64,000 bases of DNA, from NCBI RefSeq assembly GCF_019749295.1, contig NZ_JACWFG010000015.1, positions 86,578 through 150,577 on the forward strand, read 5' to 3'. Source of the DNA: Neobacillus niacini (GTDB lineage Bacteria; Bacillota; Bacilli; Bacillales; Cytobacillaceae). Shown here piece by piece: positions 24,429 through 34,476 of the stretch. Positions within the stretch are counted from its first letter, which is position 1, and each line of letters begins with the position of its first letter. The translations under genes and the position numbers were made by a program. Under the pieces are notes generated by a model. It had not been told where the DNA came from. It made no database searches and saw only the letters and a list, made by a program, of their open reading frames with translations.

Positions 24429-25916
24429 TTGGATTCAACGATGAAAAAAATAGTTGAGACAAGCTATCTAACAGCTGATTCTGCTGCACACTATCGTACT
24501 ATTCTACGATATTTCTATCACCAACACGAAAGAATGAGAGATTTTATTGCACCAGAAGAGTTATTGGAATACATGCGTTCCATTCCTACATTCGCTGATT
24601 ACCAAGAGGAACAGCTTCATCAACAACTAGCACAGTTAGTAAAATGGAATAATCTAATAGCAAGACAAGACATGACCAATGCGAAAACGATAGAAGAATA
24701 TAAGAAAAAACGATTCCGCTATCAATGCACACCCTATACAGTTGAAATTGAGAGAATGATTGTTAATCTGGAAAAATTAGGTGATTCATTCCAAGGGTCG
24801 CTGGAACGTTCCCAGTTTGATCGGCTGTACCAAGCGTTAACCACCCTTCAAAATGAACTGAATCATGACTTAAACAAATCAACAGAAGAATATATACGGA
24901 TTTGGGAAGATGTTTTTCGCTATTTCCAAACAATACGTACGAGTACTGCCGATTATATTGCCTATATAAATAGCGAACAAACTGATCAACGTATGCAGAC
25001 GGAAGCATTTCTAGTCTATAAGAATCAGTTTACAACTTATCTACGAGATTTTATCGTATCCTTGCAAAAAACATCTTTGCAAATCAAACATTTATTAACG
25101 GAATTAACTTCTGAACGATTGAGCAAGTATTTTCAAAAATTAATCGAGCATCGCGGATCCATTCCCCGTCTTGAAGATGTGTCATCTTCCGTTGTTGACT
25201 GGCTTACTGAATATGAGGAGTATTGGTTCTCCTTACGGCAGTGGTTTTTAGGCTCAGCTGTCCAGCAAAGTGAACTTGAGATTCTTCAATGGCAAACAAA
25301 CGAAATGATTCGTAGAATGACAAGATACGTGCAGCGAATAGGTGAAAGACAACAGCATTTTCGTAGTCGAAAAAAAGACTACCTGCAATTGTCCAAATGG
25401 TTTGAGGAATGCAGGGATAATGAAGAAGCACATAAACTATCCGCTGTAGTATTTGGTTCCATGACCATTCAACATCTCCAGCTGGAAGAAGCTACTACTG
25501 AAAATCTGCACGTTGATACATGGGATGAGGCGCCAACAGAACTAACTATCAAACCAAGAACGGTGCGCTACCGTGAAAAAACAAAGCCAGGTTCTTTTAA
25601 CTCAAATGAGCAAAAGAAAAAAGAACAGCGGGAGCAATATTTAAGAGAACGAGAACATGAGAAAAAATTAATAGAAAAGTATATGAACCAAGGCAGAATT
25701 ACGATCTCTACTTTATCATCAGTTGAACCGTTCATCCGGAAGGTTTTATTAAGCTGGATAGGAAAATCCATGGCGAGCAAAAATCGTGTTGTAAAAACCG
25801 ATTACGGGCTACATGTAAAGGTCATGATTGTTGAAGAACACACCGTCCTATTAAAAGCGGAAGATGGAGATTTATTCATGCCGGACGCTACATTCGTGTT
25901 TGAAGAACAGAGGTGA
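24429..25916 (+). CDS. jetA: Wadjet type II component JetA (TIGR02677/DUF2397 family)
   Basis: First gene of a four-gene anti-plasmid defence operon. The 495-residue product starts at TTG behind AAGGATG. It opens with YRTILRYFYHQHERMRDFIA (winged-helix-like) and is mostly helical. Its centre is helical and coiled-coil-like, with a highly charged KKKEQREQYLREREHEKKLI stretch near 400. A C-terminal winged-helix-like segment ends VKTDYGLHVKVMIVEEHTVL. In Wadjet complexes JetA acts as the kleisin-like subunit bridging the SMC-like JetC heads. Family assignment rests on the neighbours and general features. Confidence 0.85.
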   Translation: MDSTMKKIVETSYLTADSAAHYRTILRYFYHQHERMRDFIAPEELLEYMRSIPTFADYQEEQLHQQLAQLVKWNNLIARQDMTNAKTIEEYKKKRFRYQCTPYTVEIERMIVNLEKLGDSFQGSLERSQFDRLYQALTTLQNELNHDLNKSTEEYIRIWEDVFRYFQTIRTSTADYIAYINSEQTDQRMQTEAFLVYKNQFTTYLRDFIVSLQKTSLQIKHLLTELTSERLSKYFQKLIEHRGSIPRLEDVSSSVVDWLTEYEEYWFSLRQWFLGSAVQQSELEILQWQTNEMIRRMTRYVQRIGERQQHFRSRKKDYLQLSKWFEECRDNEEAHKLSAVVFGSMTIQHLQLEEATTENLHVDTWDEAPTELTIKPRTVRYREKTKPGSFNSNEQKKKEQREQYLREREHEKKLIEKYMNQGRITISTLSSVEPFIRKVLLSWIGKSMASKNRVVKTDYGLHVKVMIVEEHTVLLKAEDGDLFMPDATFVFEEQR

Positions 25917-25920
25917 TTAA

Positions 25921-27081
25921 ATGGAACAAATACAACTATTCGATGAAAAAGCGATCCAGGGGATGGACATATTGTTTCATCATTATTGGATTTTGCGGGC
26001 TGAACAACCTGAATGGTATCAATTGATCCGTGAAAGAGAAAAAGTACTGCGCAGGTATATGGATGAAAAGTTTGGCTTGCGTCTAATCGTCCACCAACAT
26101 TTTATTAAACTAGAAAAAATACCGGTGGAGCCTGAGGCATGGATGGGAATTCAAGATTTTCATGAACCGATGGACTATGCGATTTTTTGCTGCGCGTTGT
26201 CATTTTTAGAGGGGAAAGCGGTAGAGGAACAGTTCCTGCTCTCAGACCTATGTCAGGAGATTCAAGCTGATTATCCAGGAGATTTTCCACTTGATTGGAC
26301 ATTGTATACCCACAGGAAATCATTAGTTCGGGCTGTGAAAGTGTTAATGGAATTTCAGCTAATTAAAACAATTGATGGGGATATTGGACGTTTTGACCAA
26401 AATGCAGATTCTGAGGTTTTGTATGAAGCTACCACTTATAGCCGTTACTTCATGAGAACCTATCCTGAAGATTTCTCCAGTTATCACCATTGGAGTGAAT
26501 TACTGAAAGAAGATTGGAAATTGACTCAAGAGGATGAACGACGGAAAAGGGTATACCGTAAACTATTCTTTTCACCTGGATTACACAGAAAAGATCAGCA
26601 AGATCCTGACTTTCTCTATATACGAAACTATCGCAACCGCTTAGCAGAAGATATTGAAAAGCATAGTGATTACAAGCTTCATGTCTATAAAAATACTGCT
26701 TTTTTATCGATAGCAGAGCCAAAGCAATATCAACAAGTTTTTCCTAATTCCAAGGCATCAACAGATATCATTCTTCAGCTATCAAAATATCTTCATGGGC
26801 AGCCTGAGCGATTTAAAGCGAATGAAAATGGGGAAATGCTGATGACAGAAGGAGAATTTGAACAAGTAATCGATGATTTGCGCGAGCAATATGGGTTAGG
26901 ATGGGCAAAGTATTTTCGGGATATGAGTACGAGTGGAATTCGACTAGAGCTGCTTCGTGCCATGAAAGATTGGATGATGGTGGAAGTGGATAAGGATACT
27001 TTTATTATTCGTATAAAATCGTTAATCGGAGTCATGACGGGTGAATATCCTGGCGATTTTCAAACAGGAGGAAATGAATGA
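25921..27081 (+). CDS. jetB: Wadjet type II component JetB (TIGR02678/DUF2398 family)
   Basis: 386 residues, starting 4 bases after jetA. It is the KITE-like subunit expected to bind the kleisin JetA. Features include FHHYWILRAEQPEWYQLIRE at the start, WTLYTHRKSLVRAVKVLMEF (helix-turn-helix), GDIGRFDQNADSEVLYEATT and RYFMRTYP, typical of the TIGR02678 family. The gene ends overlapping jetC, so translation is coupled. No deletion or frameshift is apparent. Confidence 0.87.
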   Translation: MEQIQLFDEKAIQGMDILFHHYWILRAEQPEWYQLIREREKVLRRYMDEKFGLRLIVHQHFIKLEKIPVEPEAWMGIQDFHEPMDYAIFCCALSFLEGKAVEEQFLLSDLCQEIQADYPGDFPLDWTLYTHRKSLVRAVKVLMEFQLIKTIDGDIGRFDQNADSEVLYEATTYSRYFMRTYPEDFSSYHHWSELLKEDWKLTQEDERRKRVYRKLFFSPGLHRKDQQDPDFLYIRNYRNRLAEDIEKHSDYKLHVYKNTAFLSIAEPKQYQQVFPNSKASTDIILQLSKYLHGQPERFKANENGEMLMTEGEFEQVIDDLREQYGLGWAKYFRDMSTSGIRLELLRAMKDWMMVEVDKDTFIIRIKSLIGVMTGEYPGDFQTGGNE

Positions 27082-30000
27082 TGACAGAGTCAAATTGGGT
27101 GATGAATCGGGCAGGGTTATTAAATTTCTGGTATTACGATGATGAAATTTTTCATTTTTCAGATGGAAAACTTCTTCTAAGGGGGACAAATGGCTCGGGA
27201 AAATCGGTTACGATGCAGAGCTTTCTGCCGGTGTTACTAGATGGAAAAAAGTCTCCTGATCGCCTTGATCCATTTGGATCAAAAGCTCGTAGAATGGAAG
27301 ATTATCTGCTTGGGGAAAAAGAGGTAGTCGATCGTGATGAGCGAACGGGTTATCTTTTTATTGAATACAAAAAAGCAGGAGTAGATCGCTATATTACAAC
27401 TGGAATTGGTATGCAGGCGAAGAGAAATAAAGGGATCAAATCCTGGTATTTTATCCTTACCGATAATCGAAGAATACAACATGATTTTGAATTAGCACAT
27501 TCCCAGTTGGGAGACCGAGTTCCTTTTTCTGCAAAAGAGTTGGAAAATCGCATTGGTGATGGAGGATATGTCGTTCATTCACAGCGAGAATACATGGAGC
27601 TCGTCAATAAATATATTTTTGGCTTTCAATCAAGTGAAGCTTATGAAGATTTGATCAAGTTGCTCATCCAATTACGGAGTCCTAAACTCTCCAAGGATTT
27701 TAAACCAACTGTTATTTATGAAATATTGGAATCGGCCTTGCCACCCTTGACCGACGATGAACTAAGACATCTTTCGGATACGATTGAAAGTATGGATCAA
27801 ACTCAGCAGCAGCTTGAACAGTTAGAGCGAGAATTTGCATCTAGTAATAGACTGGTCAATCAATACCATTCTTACAATGAATTTATTTTGGCTGAACGTA
27901 CTGCGAAGTGGCAGAATGCCTTAAAAAGATATACGGAGGCTGACCATTTAGTAAAAGGATTAACTGCTGAAGAAGAGGCATTGGTCCTGGAGATTCAACA
28001 GCATGAAAGACAGAAGCAGGACTATTTCCAGCAAAAGGAAGTGGCCATAGAGGACAGAAAGCGACTTGAAAAACACGAGGTCTGGAGTCTTGAAGAGGAA
28101 AAGAGAAAGAAAATTGACAACACAAAGAAATTAATTGGTGAAATTAGCTCATTACAACAAAAATGGGATACCAAAAATGGTAAGTACAAACTTCTATGGC
28201 AGGAACGTGAGCAAAATCAAGACGAGATTAGCCAGCATGAAAGTGATATGGAAGACTTGCGTGAGGAGCTTCAATTTGATGCGGAAGAAGCAGCTTTCTC
28301 TCAGCATGAGGTAAATGTCCATGATTTCGAACGACATCAGAACGAAGAGTTTGATTTTTCGGTATGGATCCAGGAAATTGGAGCTCATGAACTATTACTA
28401 GCCCGTTTAAAAAGTTTAGCTGATGAGGAATGTCGCCTGTTAGAAGAACATAACCGTTTGCAGCGGCAATCCTCTGATAAAAAGAAAGAAGTAGATGAAT
28501 TAAGAAAGAATCTTGATCATTTAGGAGCATGGTTTACAGAAGAAAAGCAAAAGTTGGAACATCTAGTTTTCACTTGGATCGAACAGCATCCAAAGCTTAT
28601 TTTTTCAAATGAAAGTCTCCAAGAAATCGCTCGATCAATTGAAGGATTGTACGAAGAGAATCGTTACGACCAGGTGCGTGAATCCCTCGTTGCAGCCATT
28701 AATGAATACATTACGGATATACGGACGAAGAAAAACTTAATGGAAAGCTCTATCGAAGGTAAAAAACAGGAATTGGAAGAGGCAAAGGCAGAACTCCAAC
28801 ACTGGAAGACGCTGAAAATGCCTAATCCTGATCGTGCGAAGGATACAGAGGCATTCCGCGGACAGTTAAAGGAAGAAGGGCAAAACTTTATTCCATTTTA
28901 TGCGGCGGTTGAATTCCAAGACCACGTGACAGATGAGCAGAAAGAACGAGTTGAGTCCGCTTTAAAGCAAACGGGAATATTGGATAGCTTGATTACCGAA
29001 AAATCAATTTCACCAACCCATGATCGAGTCTTTAGACCGGATCCACAATTACTTGGTTATACATTAGCAGATTATTTGCGTCCAGATTTAGAAGATGACA
29101 GTCCCGTCTCAAATAAACTGGTTGATGAAGTATTACGAAGTATTTCTCTTGAACAAGTAGGTTCAGGGTTTCATGTGGATGTGGATGGTTCATACTCTCT
29201 AGGTTGTTTAGTCGGACATGCTCCGAACGAAGGACCATCAAAGTTTATCGGTCGCTCTTCCCGTAAGCGATATCAGCAGGAGAAAATCCAAGAATGCGAG
29301 GAATTGCTGGAGCAACTCCAATTCCAACTAGAAGATCTTACACGTCAATTACGTCAGTTCGAGGAGAATCTCAAGAATGCTGAGGAATGGAAGCAGATCT
29401 TGCCATCAGACCAGGAACTAAGTGAATTGAACGTTCAGATTGAAAAAAACGGTCATCAATTGGAGGAGCAAAAAAAAGTACTGCTACAGTTAGATGAACA
29501 GTGGAAAAAGATACTGGGACAGCACCAAGCTATTAAACTTCAACTCCATCAGGAGGGAAGTCACCTAAATATATCCTTAACAAAAGAAGTCTTAGGGGCT
29601 GCAGTCATTGCTGGCATAAACTATCGTGAGCATGTCTATCGCTTCAAGGATTTATTTCAAAAGTGTTTATTCGCTAGACAAAGAATTGAGGATCTGCATC
29701 ATCGGATATCTGATATGGAAATTGAAATGGATGAACTAAAGGGAGATCAAAATATCAAGGATTCACAGCTGCGTAAAGAAAAAGCTGAAATTGAGTCCAT
29801 TGAGCAACAATTGAAATTGAAAGGGATTGATGAAGTACGACTTCGTATCCAGCAGGTGCAACAAGAGCTGGAAGAAACAGAACAGGGAATCACGTATCTT
29901 CTTGAAACCATCCCAACAAAAAGAGCGAAACAAGAGAGTTGTCAAAAAGAATTAGTAACGGCAAAAACGAGTGCTGAATTCTGGGAAAATATAGCGGGCG

Positions 30001-31190
30001 AATGGGAAGCAATGGTCAGAGAAGAAATTACCCGTGGTTTTGTAGAAGTCGATGAGATTGATCCTTCTAAAATTCTAAAGCAGCTGGAATCCGTTTTAGG
30101 AAAGGTAGATCGTTCCAAGTTAAATGAACAGCTGACAAAGGCATTTATTAATGAACAGGTATATTTAACCGAGTACAGGATGTTTGAATACCCAGATGAT
30201 ACAGAGGTTCCTGAGTGGTTTTCTAAAGAATGGGGCGATTATTATGAACCATTTATGAATGAATGGAATCAGCTCAAAAGCCGCCGTTTGATATTGATGG
30301 AATATAAAGGCCAGCGAGTAAGCCCTTATTTTGTGTACAATTCATTAGAAAAAGAGCTAGAAGACCAAAAGGGCTGGCTCGACGAACAAGATCGACAACT
30401 TTATGAAGATATTATCGTCAATACGGTTGGGGTCATCTTAAGGAACCGAATCAAGCGTGCTGAAAAATGGGTGAGCGAGATGGACAAAATCATGAAGAGT
30501 CGTGATAATTCATCTGGTCTAACCTTCTCGATTGCCTGGAAACCATTAACGGCTGAATCGGAACAAGAACTCGATACGGAAGATTTAGTAAAACTCCTTC
30601 AACGAAATAGTAAATTTTTAAATGAGGATGATTTAAACTCAATCACCAAACATTTTCAGTCAAGAATCGCTAAAGCCAAGGAATTGATTTTGTTACGAAA
30701 TGAAGGTTCCACACTCCATCAAGTGTTAAAGGAAGTGTTGGATTATCGGAAATGGTTCACCTTTGTTCTTTCGTTCAGGCGTGTAAATGAACCGAAACGA
30801 GAACTGACAAACAATGCCTTCTTTAAATTTAGCGGTGGTGAGAAGGCAATGGCTATGTACATTCCGCTATTTACAGCGGCATATTCACGATATAAAGAAG
30901 CAGGTACAATGGCGCCGTATATTATTTCGCTCGATGAAGCATTTGCTGGAGTAGATGAGAATAATATCCGCGATATGTTTGAAGTTGTAGAACAGCTTGG
31001 CTTTAATTATATTATGAATTCACAAGCATTATGGGGGGACTATGATACCATTTCAAGTCTTTCCATTTGTGAACTAGTCCGACCAAAGAATGCTGACTTT
31101 GTAACCGTTATTCGCTATCAATGGGACGGGAAACAACGAAATTTTGTGTTTGATGAAGAACCTGCTGAGGAGCTGGTAACCAATGAATGA
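27078..31190 (+). CDS. jetC: Wadjet type II component JetC, SMC-like ATPase (TIGR02680 family)
   Basis: 1370 residues, the motor of the system: an MukB/SMC-type ABC ATPase thought to sense and extrude small circular DNA. Walker A GTNGSGKS lies at residues 36-43. Long coiled coils occupy about 230-480 and 700-1000, flanking a hinge-like region. The ABC signature FSGGEKAMAM is at about 1252 and Walker B IISLDEAFAG at about 1285. All are intact. It begins within the last codons of jetB (AGGAGGAAATGA site) and ends overlapping jetD by 8 bases. Confidence 0.93.
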   Translation: MMTESNWVMNRAGLLNFWYYDDEIFHFSDGKLLLRGTNGSGKSVTMQSFLPVLLDGKKSPDRLDPFGSKARRMEDYLLGEKEVVDRDERTGYLFIEYKKAGVDRYITTGIGMQAKRNKGIKSWYFILTDNRRIQHDFELAHSQLGDRVPFSAKELENRIGDGGYVVHSQREYMELVNKYIFGFQSSEAYEDLIKLLIQLRSPKLSKDFKPTVIYEILESALPPLTDDELRHLSDTIESMDQTQQQLEQLEREFASSNRLVNQYHSYNEFILAERTAKWQNALKRYTEADHLVKGLTAEEEALVLEIQQHERQKQDYFQQKEVAIEDRKRLEKHEVWSLEEEKRKKIDNTKKLIGEISSLQQKWDTKNGKYKLLWQEREQNQDEISQHESDMEDLREELQFDAEEAAFSQHEVNVHDFERHQNEEFDFSVWIQEIGAHELLLARLKSLADEECRLLEEHNRLQRQSSDKKKEVDELRKNLDHLGAWFTEEKQKLEHLVFTWIEQHPKLIFSNESLQEIARSIEGLYEENRYDQVRESLVAAINEYITDIRTKKNLMESSIEGKKQELEEAKAELQHWKTLKMPNPDRAKDTEAFRGQLKEEGQNFIPFYAAVEFQDHVTDEQKERVESALKQTGILDSLITEKSISPTHDRVFRPDPQLLGYTLADYLRPDLEDDSPVSNKLVDEVLRSISLEQVGSGFHVDVDGSYSLGCLVGHAPNEGPSKFIGRSSRKRYQQEKIQECEELLEQLQFQLEDLTRQLRQFEENLKNAEEWKQILPSDQELSELNVQIEKNGHQLEEQKKVLLQLDEQWKKILGQHQAIKLQLHQEGSHLNISLTKEVLGAAVIAGINYREHVYRFKDLFQKCLFARQRIEDLHHRISDMEIEMDELKGDQNIKDSQLRKEKAEIESIEQQLKLKGIDEVRLRIQQVQQELEETEQGITYLLETIPTKRAKQESCQKELVTAKTSAEFWENIAGEWEAMVREEITRGFVEVDEIDPSKILKQLESVLGKVDRSKLNEQLTKAFINEQVYLTEYRMFEYPDDTEVPEWFSKEWGDYYEPFMNEWNQLKSRRLILMEYKGQRVSPYFVYNSLEKELEDQKGWLDEQDRQLYEDIIVNTVGVILRNRIKRAEKWVSEMDKIMKSRDNSSGLTFSIAWKPLTAESEQELDTEDLVKLLQRNSKFLNEDDLNSITKHFQSRIAKAKELILLRNEGSTLHQVLKEVLDYRKWFTFVLSFRRVNEPKRELTNNAFFKFSGGEKAMAMYIPLFTAAYSRYKEAGTMAPYIISLDEAFAGVDENNIRDMFEVVEQLGFNYIMNSQALWGDYDTISSLSICELVRPKNADFVTVIRYQWDGKQRNFVFDEEPAEELVTNE

Positions 31191-32472
31191 GAGAGTGCAG
31201 GTGTTTAGGGAGGAGCCTGGATTTTTAAAGTTATTTTCCCTTTTCAAAGAAAAATACCGATCTCTCGGCAGAATTGGCGGTACTGTTAGTATCAAATCCT
31301 TTTCAAATACAGAAGTAGATTCGATAGCAGGTTTTTTAGGTCAGTCTGTTGATGTACTTCTTCAAAAGGGAACCGTTGCTTTAGTCGCCTTTGAAAAAGA
31401 ACTATCACAGACTGGGTTTGCTGACTATACACTTATTCAACTGCTTGAGGAAGTTTTAGAGGAAACAATCATCACAAAGTTGGAAGAAAGCAGTTTGGAG
31501 GAAGAGAAAGAAAAGATATTTTTTGAAGATTTACGTTTAACCTATCCGGAGGGAAGCTGGTGGTGGGATTGGATTCAGTCTAAGCCTTCAGATTCCCGTT
31601 GGATCTGGGCTCTTTATCGGCAGAATTCAGAAGAGTTAATGGAAAAATTACATGTTGTTTTCAAAGCATTTCAAAATCTTCCTTGTAAAAATAGTAAGTA
31701 CGAGCGATTGCCATTATTTTCACAGAGGATAACCGGAAACCCGCATTTCTTCGATACTAATCAATTACCTGGAAGATTGCTCAGTTATTGTATGCAGGTT
31801 GATCAACAACTGAATGGAATGCGTGATTCAGGTATGCCAAAAACAACAGAAGAACTTAATGATTTACTTAGCAGATATGGGCTGATGAGGGACGATTTAT
31901 GGAGTTTTGTTTCATGCCGTGGTTTACTTGCGGAATGGGAAACAGGAGTTCATCCAGTTTGGCAAGCTGCTGCTAATACAGACACCGTTTTGAATGTGCC
32001 TATAAAAGAATTACTGAAAATAACACGTATATGGCCAAACCATGGTAAAAAAGTGTGGATTGTAGAGAATTCGAGTGTTTGTTCTACTATTGTTGATGAA
32101 GTCGCTAATGCTCCTGTCATTTGCACTCACGGACAATTTAGAGCAGCCAGCTGGATTATGCTTGATTTTTTAATAGAATCAGGCTGCCAGCTCTTCTATT
32201 CAGGAGATATCGACCCCGAGGGGATATCCATGGCGCAACGTCTAAAAGATCGATATAACGACCAGGTTACCTGTTGGCGAATGGATAAAGCGTCTTATGA
32301 AAAAACAATCTCTGATGAAGATATTTCTAGCAGGATTACAAAAATGGATTCTATATCATCAGCAGAGCTGATCGATGTGGTTAATGCGGTAAAAAATATA
32401 AAAATGGCGGGGTATCAAGAAGGTCTAGTGCATGACCTTATTGAAGATATAAAAGAGGCGTTTAAAAAGTAG
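31183..32472 (+). CDS. jetD: Wadjet type II component JetD, Toprim nuclease (TIGR02679/DUF2399 family)
   Basis: 429 residues, translated from an overlap with jetC. JetD is the nuclease of Wadjet, cleaving DNA that JetABC have reeled in. The C-terminal Toprim domain shows VWIVENSSVCSTIVDE (catalytic Glu near 295) and LFYSGDIDPEGISMAQRL (DxD near 341-343). The N-terminal part is the arm domain of the family. Motifs are intact, so the whole operon appears functional. Confidence 0.92.
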   Translation: MNERVQVFREEPGFLKLFSLFKEKYRSLGRIGGTVSIKSFSNTEVDSIAGFLGQSVDVLLQKGTVALVAFEKELSQTGFADYTLIQLLEEVLEETIITKLEESSLEEEKEKIFFEDLRLTYPEGSWWWDWIQSKPSDSRWIWALYRQNSEELMEKLHVVFKAFQNLPCKNSKYERLPLFSQRITGNPHFFDTNQLPGRLLSYCMQVDQQLNGMRDSGMPKTTEELNDLLSRYGLMRDDLWSFVSCRGLLAEWETGVHPVWQAAANTDTVLNVPIKELLKITRIWPNHGKKVWIVENSSVCSTIVDEVANAPVICTHGQFRAASWIMLDFLIESGCQLFYSGDIDPEGISMAQRLKDRYNDQVTCWRMDKASYEKTISDEDISSRITKMDSISSAELIDVVNAVKNIKMAGYQEGLVHDLIEDIKEAFKK

Positions 32473-32493
32473 TCCAAAAATAAGGAGAGTTCA

Positions 32494-33786
32494 ATGAACA
32501 GTAATCATGTCCTATTTGACACAAAAGTGATAGAAAGAAAGTCTTTTCCGTATTATTTTGACTATGGCAAAATCGTATCTACGCTTCAAGAGAAGCTAAT
32601 GGAAGAAGTAGGAATCGACTTTTTCCTATATTCAGATGAAGATACTTCAAATGAAATTTGGAATATTCTTGAGGAAGACTTGAAAGAGGTATCCTCTGAA
32701 ATCCAATTGATTTCTCATATTTACAAAGAAGGCGAGACAAAAACCATTTCATCTAACCATACCGATAAAACAATGGAGTTAATTGTTAAGCCAAGAATTG
32801 AGAATGGACTTTATTATTATCCGAATTATCAGGTTGCCCTTGCAAAGTTGAAAATTTATCAAAGTGATGGCGAAGCTACGCGTGATTTAATTTTTGCAAA
32901 AAATGACGCTTGTTTGGTTTCTTTTCTTAAATATGTATTAAAAAGAAAGCGTGACTATATTAAAAACTACGTGACCATTTTCACCGATACAGAAGACGGC
33001 GTGGAAACAGAGATTGATAGCATTACCACATTGGTAAGCCGCGAGGATGTCTTTTTAGAAGAATCGCTAAAACGAGAAATCTATCGCTCAATTGATGAGT
33101 TCTTCTCTGAAAGCAGCGAGTTTTTCAAGCTATACGACATTCCGTACAAACGTGGGATTCTTCTTTACGGTAAACCTGGGAACGGGAAGACAACGCTAGT
33201 TAAATCCATTGCCAGCAGTATCAATGCTCCGGTGGCATATTGGCAAATCACAGAATTCACGTCCAGCTATACGATTAAAGAGGTATTTAAATCAGTATTA
33301 AAACTAACGCCATTGGTGTTGGTGATTGAGGATATCGACTCGATGCCCTCAAGTGTTCGCTCGGTTTTTCTAAACGTACTAGACGGTGCTACTTCAAAAG
33401 AGGGAATCTTCATCATCGGGACCACAAATTATCCTGAAAAAATCGACCCTGCGTTGATGAATCGTTCTGGACGCTTTGATCGTGCATATGAGATCAAAGT
33501 GCCGACGAAGGAGCTTCGCTATCAGTATTTAGTTAAGAAAAATATATCTAGAATTCTTTCAGAGGAACAAATCCAAAATGTAGTCGATTCTACTAAGGAT
33601 TTCTCTTATGCCCAACTTAACGAGCTGTACACTTCCATTGCCCTTGAATGGCATTACGAACAGAAGGTTGATATTGCCCGTTTATGTACGGACTTGAAGG
33701 CTTTGCAGCATAAACAGCAAAAACAAGCATGGGACAGGGAGCTTGCGGAATCCTCTATTGGTTTTTCTAGATTCTCAGACGATTAG
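32494..33786 (+). CDS. AAA ATPase directly downstream of the Wadjet operon
   Basis: 430 residues, 21 bases after jetD with a TAAGGAGAG site. The C-terminal half is a classical AAA domain of the Cdc48/Bcs1/FtsH type: Walker A YGKPGNGKTTLVKS (about 228), Walker B LVLVIEDIDSM, sensor 1 IIGTTNYPEKIDPALMNR and the arginine-finger SGRFDRAYEI. The N-terminal 200 residues form a family-specific domain (FPYYFDYGKIVSTLQEKLME) with no membrane span. It is in the operon's orientation and could be an accessory; this is inference. It may also be an independent remodelling ATPase. Confidence 0.8.
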   Translation: MNSNHVLFDTKVIERKSFPYYFDYGKIVSTLQEKLMEEVGIDFFLYSDEDTSNEIWNILEEDLKEVSSEIQLISHIYKEGETKTISSNHTDKTMELIVKPRIENGLYYYPNYQVALAKLKIYQSDGEATRDLIFAKNDACLVSFLKYVLKRKRDYIKNYVTIFTDTEDGVETEIDSITTLVSREDVFLEESLKREIYRSIDEFFSESSEFFKLYDIPYKRGILLYGKPGNGKTTLVKSIASSINAPVAYWQITEFTSSYTIKEVFKSVLKLTPLVLVIEDIDSMPSSVRSVFLNVLDGATSKEGIFIIGTTNYPEKIDPALMNRSGRFDRAYEIKVPTKELRYQYLVKKNISRILSEEQIQNVVDSTKDFSYAQLNELYTSIALEWHYEQKVDIARLCTDLKALQHKQQKQAWDRELAESSIGFSRFSDD

Positions 33787-33801
33787 AAGGCGAGATTGTT
33801 T

Positions 33802-34454
33802 ATGAGAGTAATAGGTATTGATTTATCTGGGCCAAGCAATCATAAGGATACAGTTATGGAGGTCTTTGAAAAGCAAGATGGAGAATTAACGTTTGATAAC
33901 CTAAGGAGAAATATTGGGGATTTTGAGATTATAGAGGAAATTCACGCACAAAGTCAACTAGATGAGGTGGTTATTGGTATGGACGCTCCCTTGTCATATC
34001 AGGATGGCGGGGGAGATAGACTAGGTGATAAACAACTGAGGCAGTTTATTGTTTCCATAGGGATGAAATCTGGTTCCATCATGCCGCCTACATTTAACCG
34101 AATGGTCTACTTAACCTTGAGAGGTATTAAGCTTACCAGGGAGATAGAAAATCTTACGAGTAAAAACCCTATATCCATTGTGGAAGTGCATCCTGGAGCG
34201 GTTATAGGTTCAAGAATCGCGATATGGAATATGTATTAAGGTATAAACAAGAAATGTCTTCTAGAAGTTTTATAAGAAATTGGCTAGGGGAGCAGCATGT
34301 AAAGAAGCTCCCCTTAAATATTGCTTAAGAAAGTCATATGATTGATGCATGTGCTGCAGCACTAGGGGCTTGGCACTGGAAGGACCCATTATATGAACCA
34401 AAATGGCATCTTCCAGCAAATCCTCCGCTTCATCCATATGACTATTGTTGTTAA
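33802..34454 (+). pseudogene. DUF429 (RNase H-like) gene broken by frameshift and nonsense codon
   Basis: ATG 33802 encodes MRVIGIDLSGPSNHKDTVME, VVIGMDAPLSYQDGGGDR and the STIVEVHPGA-like SIVEVHPGAVIGSR, matching DUF429 predicted nucleases. The frame ends at 34239. The next frame continues RDMEYVLRYKQEM and IRNWLGEQHVKKL, meets TAA at about 34326, and resumes SHMIDACAAALGAWHW down to 34454. A one-base shift near 34217 and a Lys-to-stop change thus inactivate it. It follows the AAA gene by 15 bases. Confidence 0.82.
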
Positions 34455-34476
34455 TCAATTCTAAGGAGGAATTAAG

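Noticed and set aside
24429..34454. Wadjet region as part of a prophage or integrative element
   Set aside because: No integrase, att-like repeats, tRNA or transposase could be found at either side.
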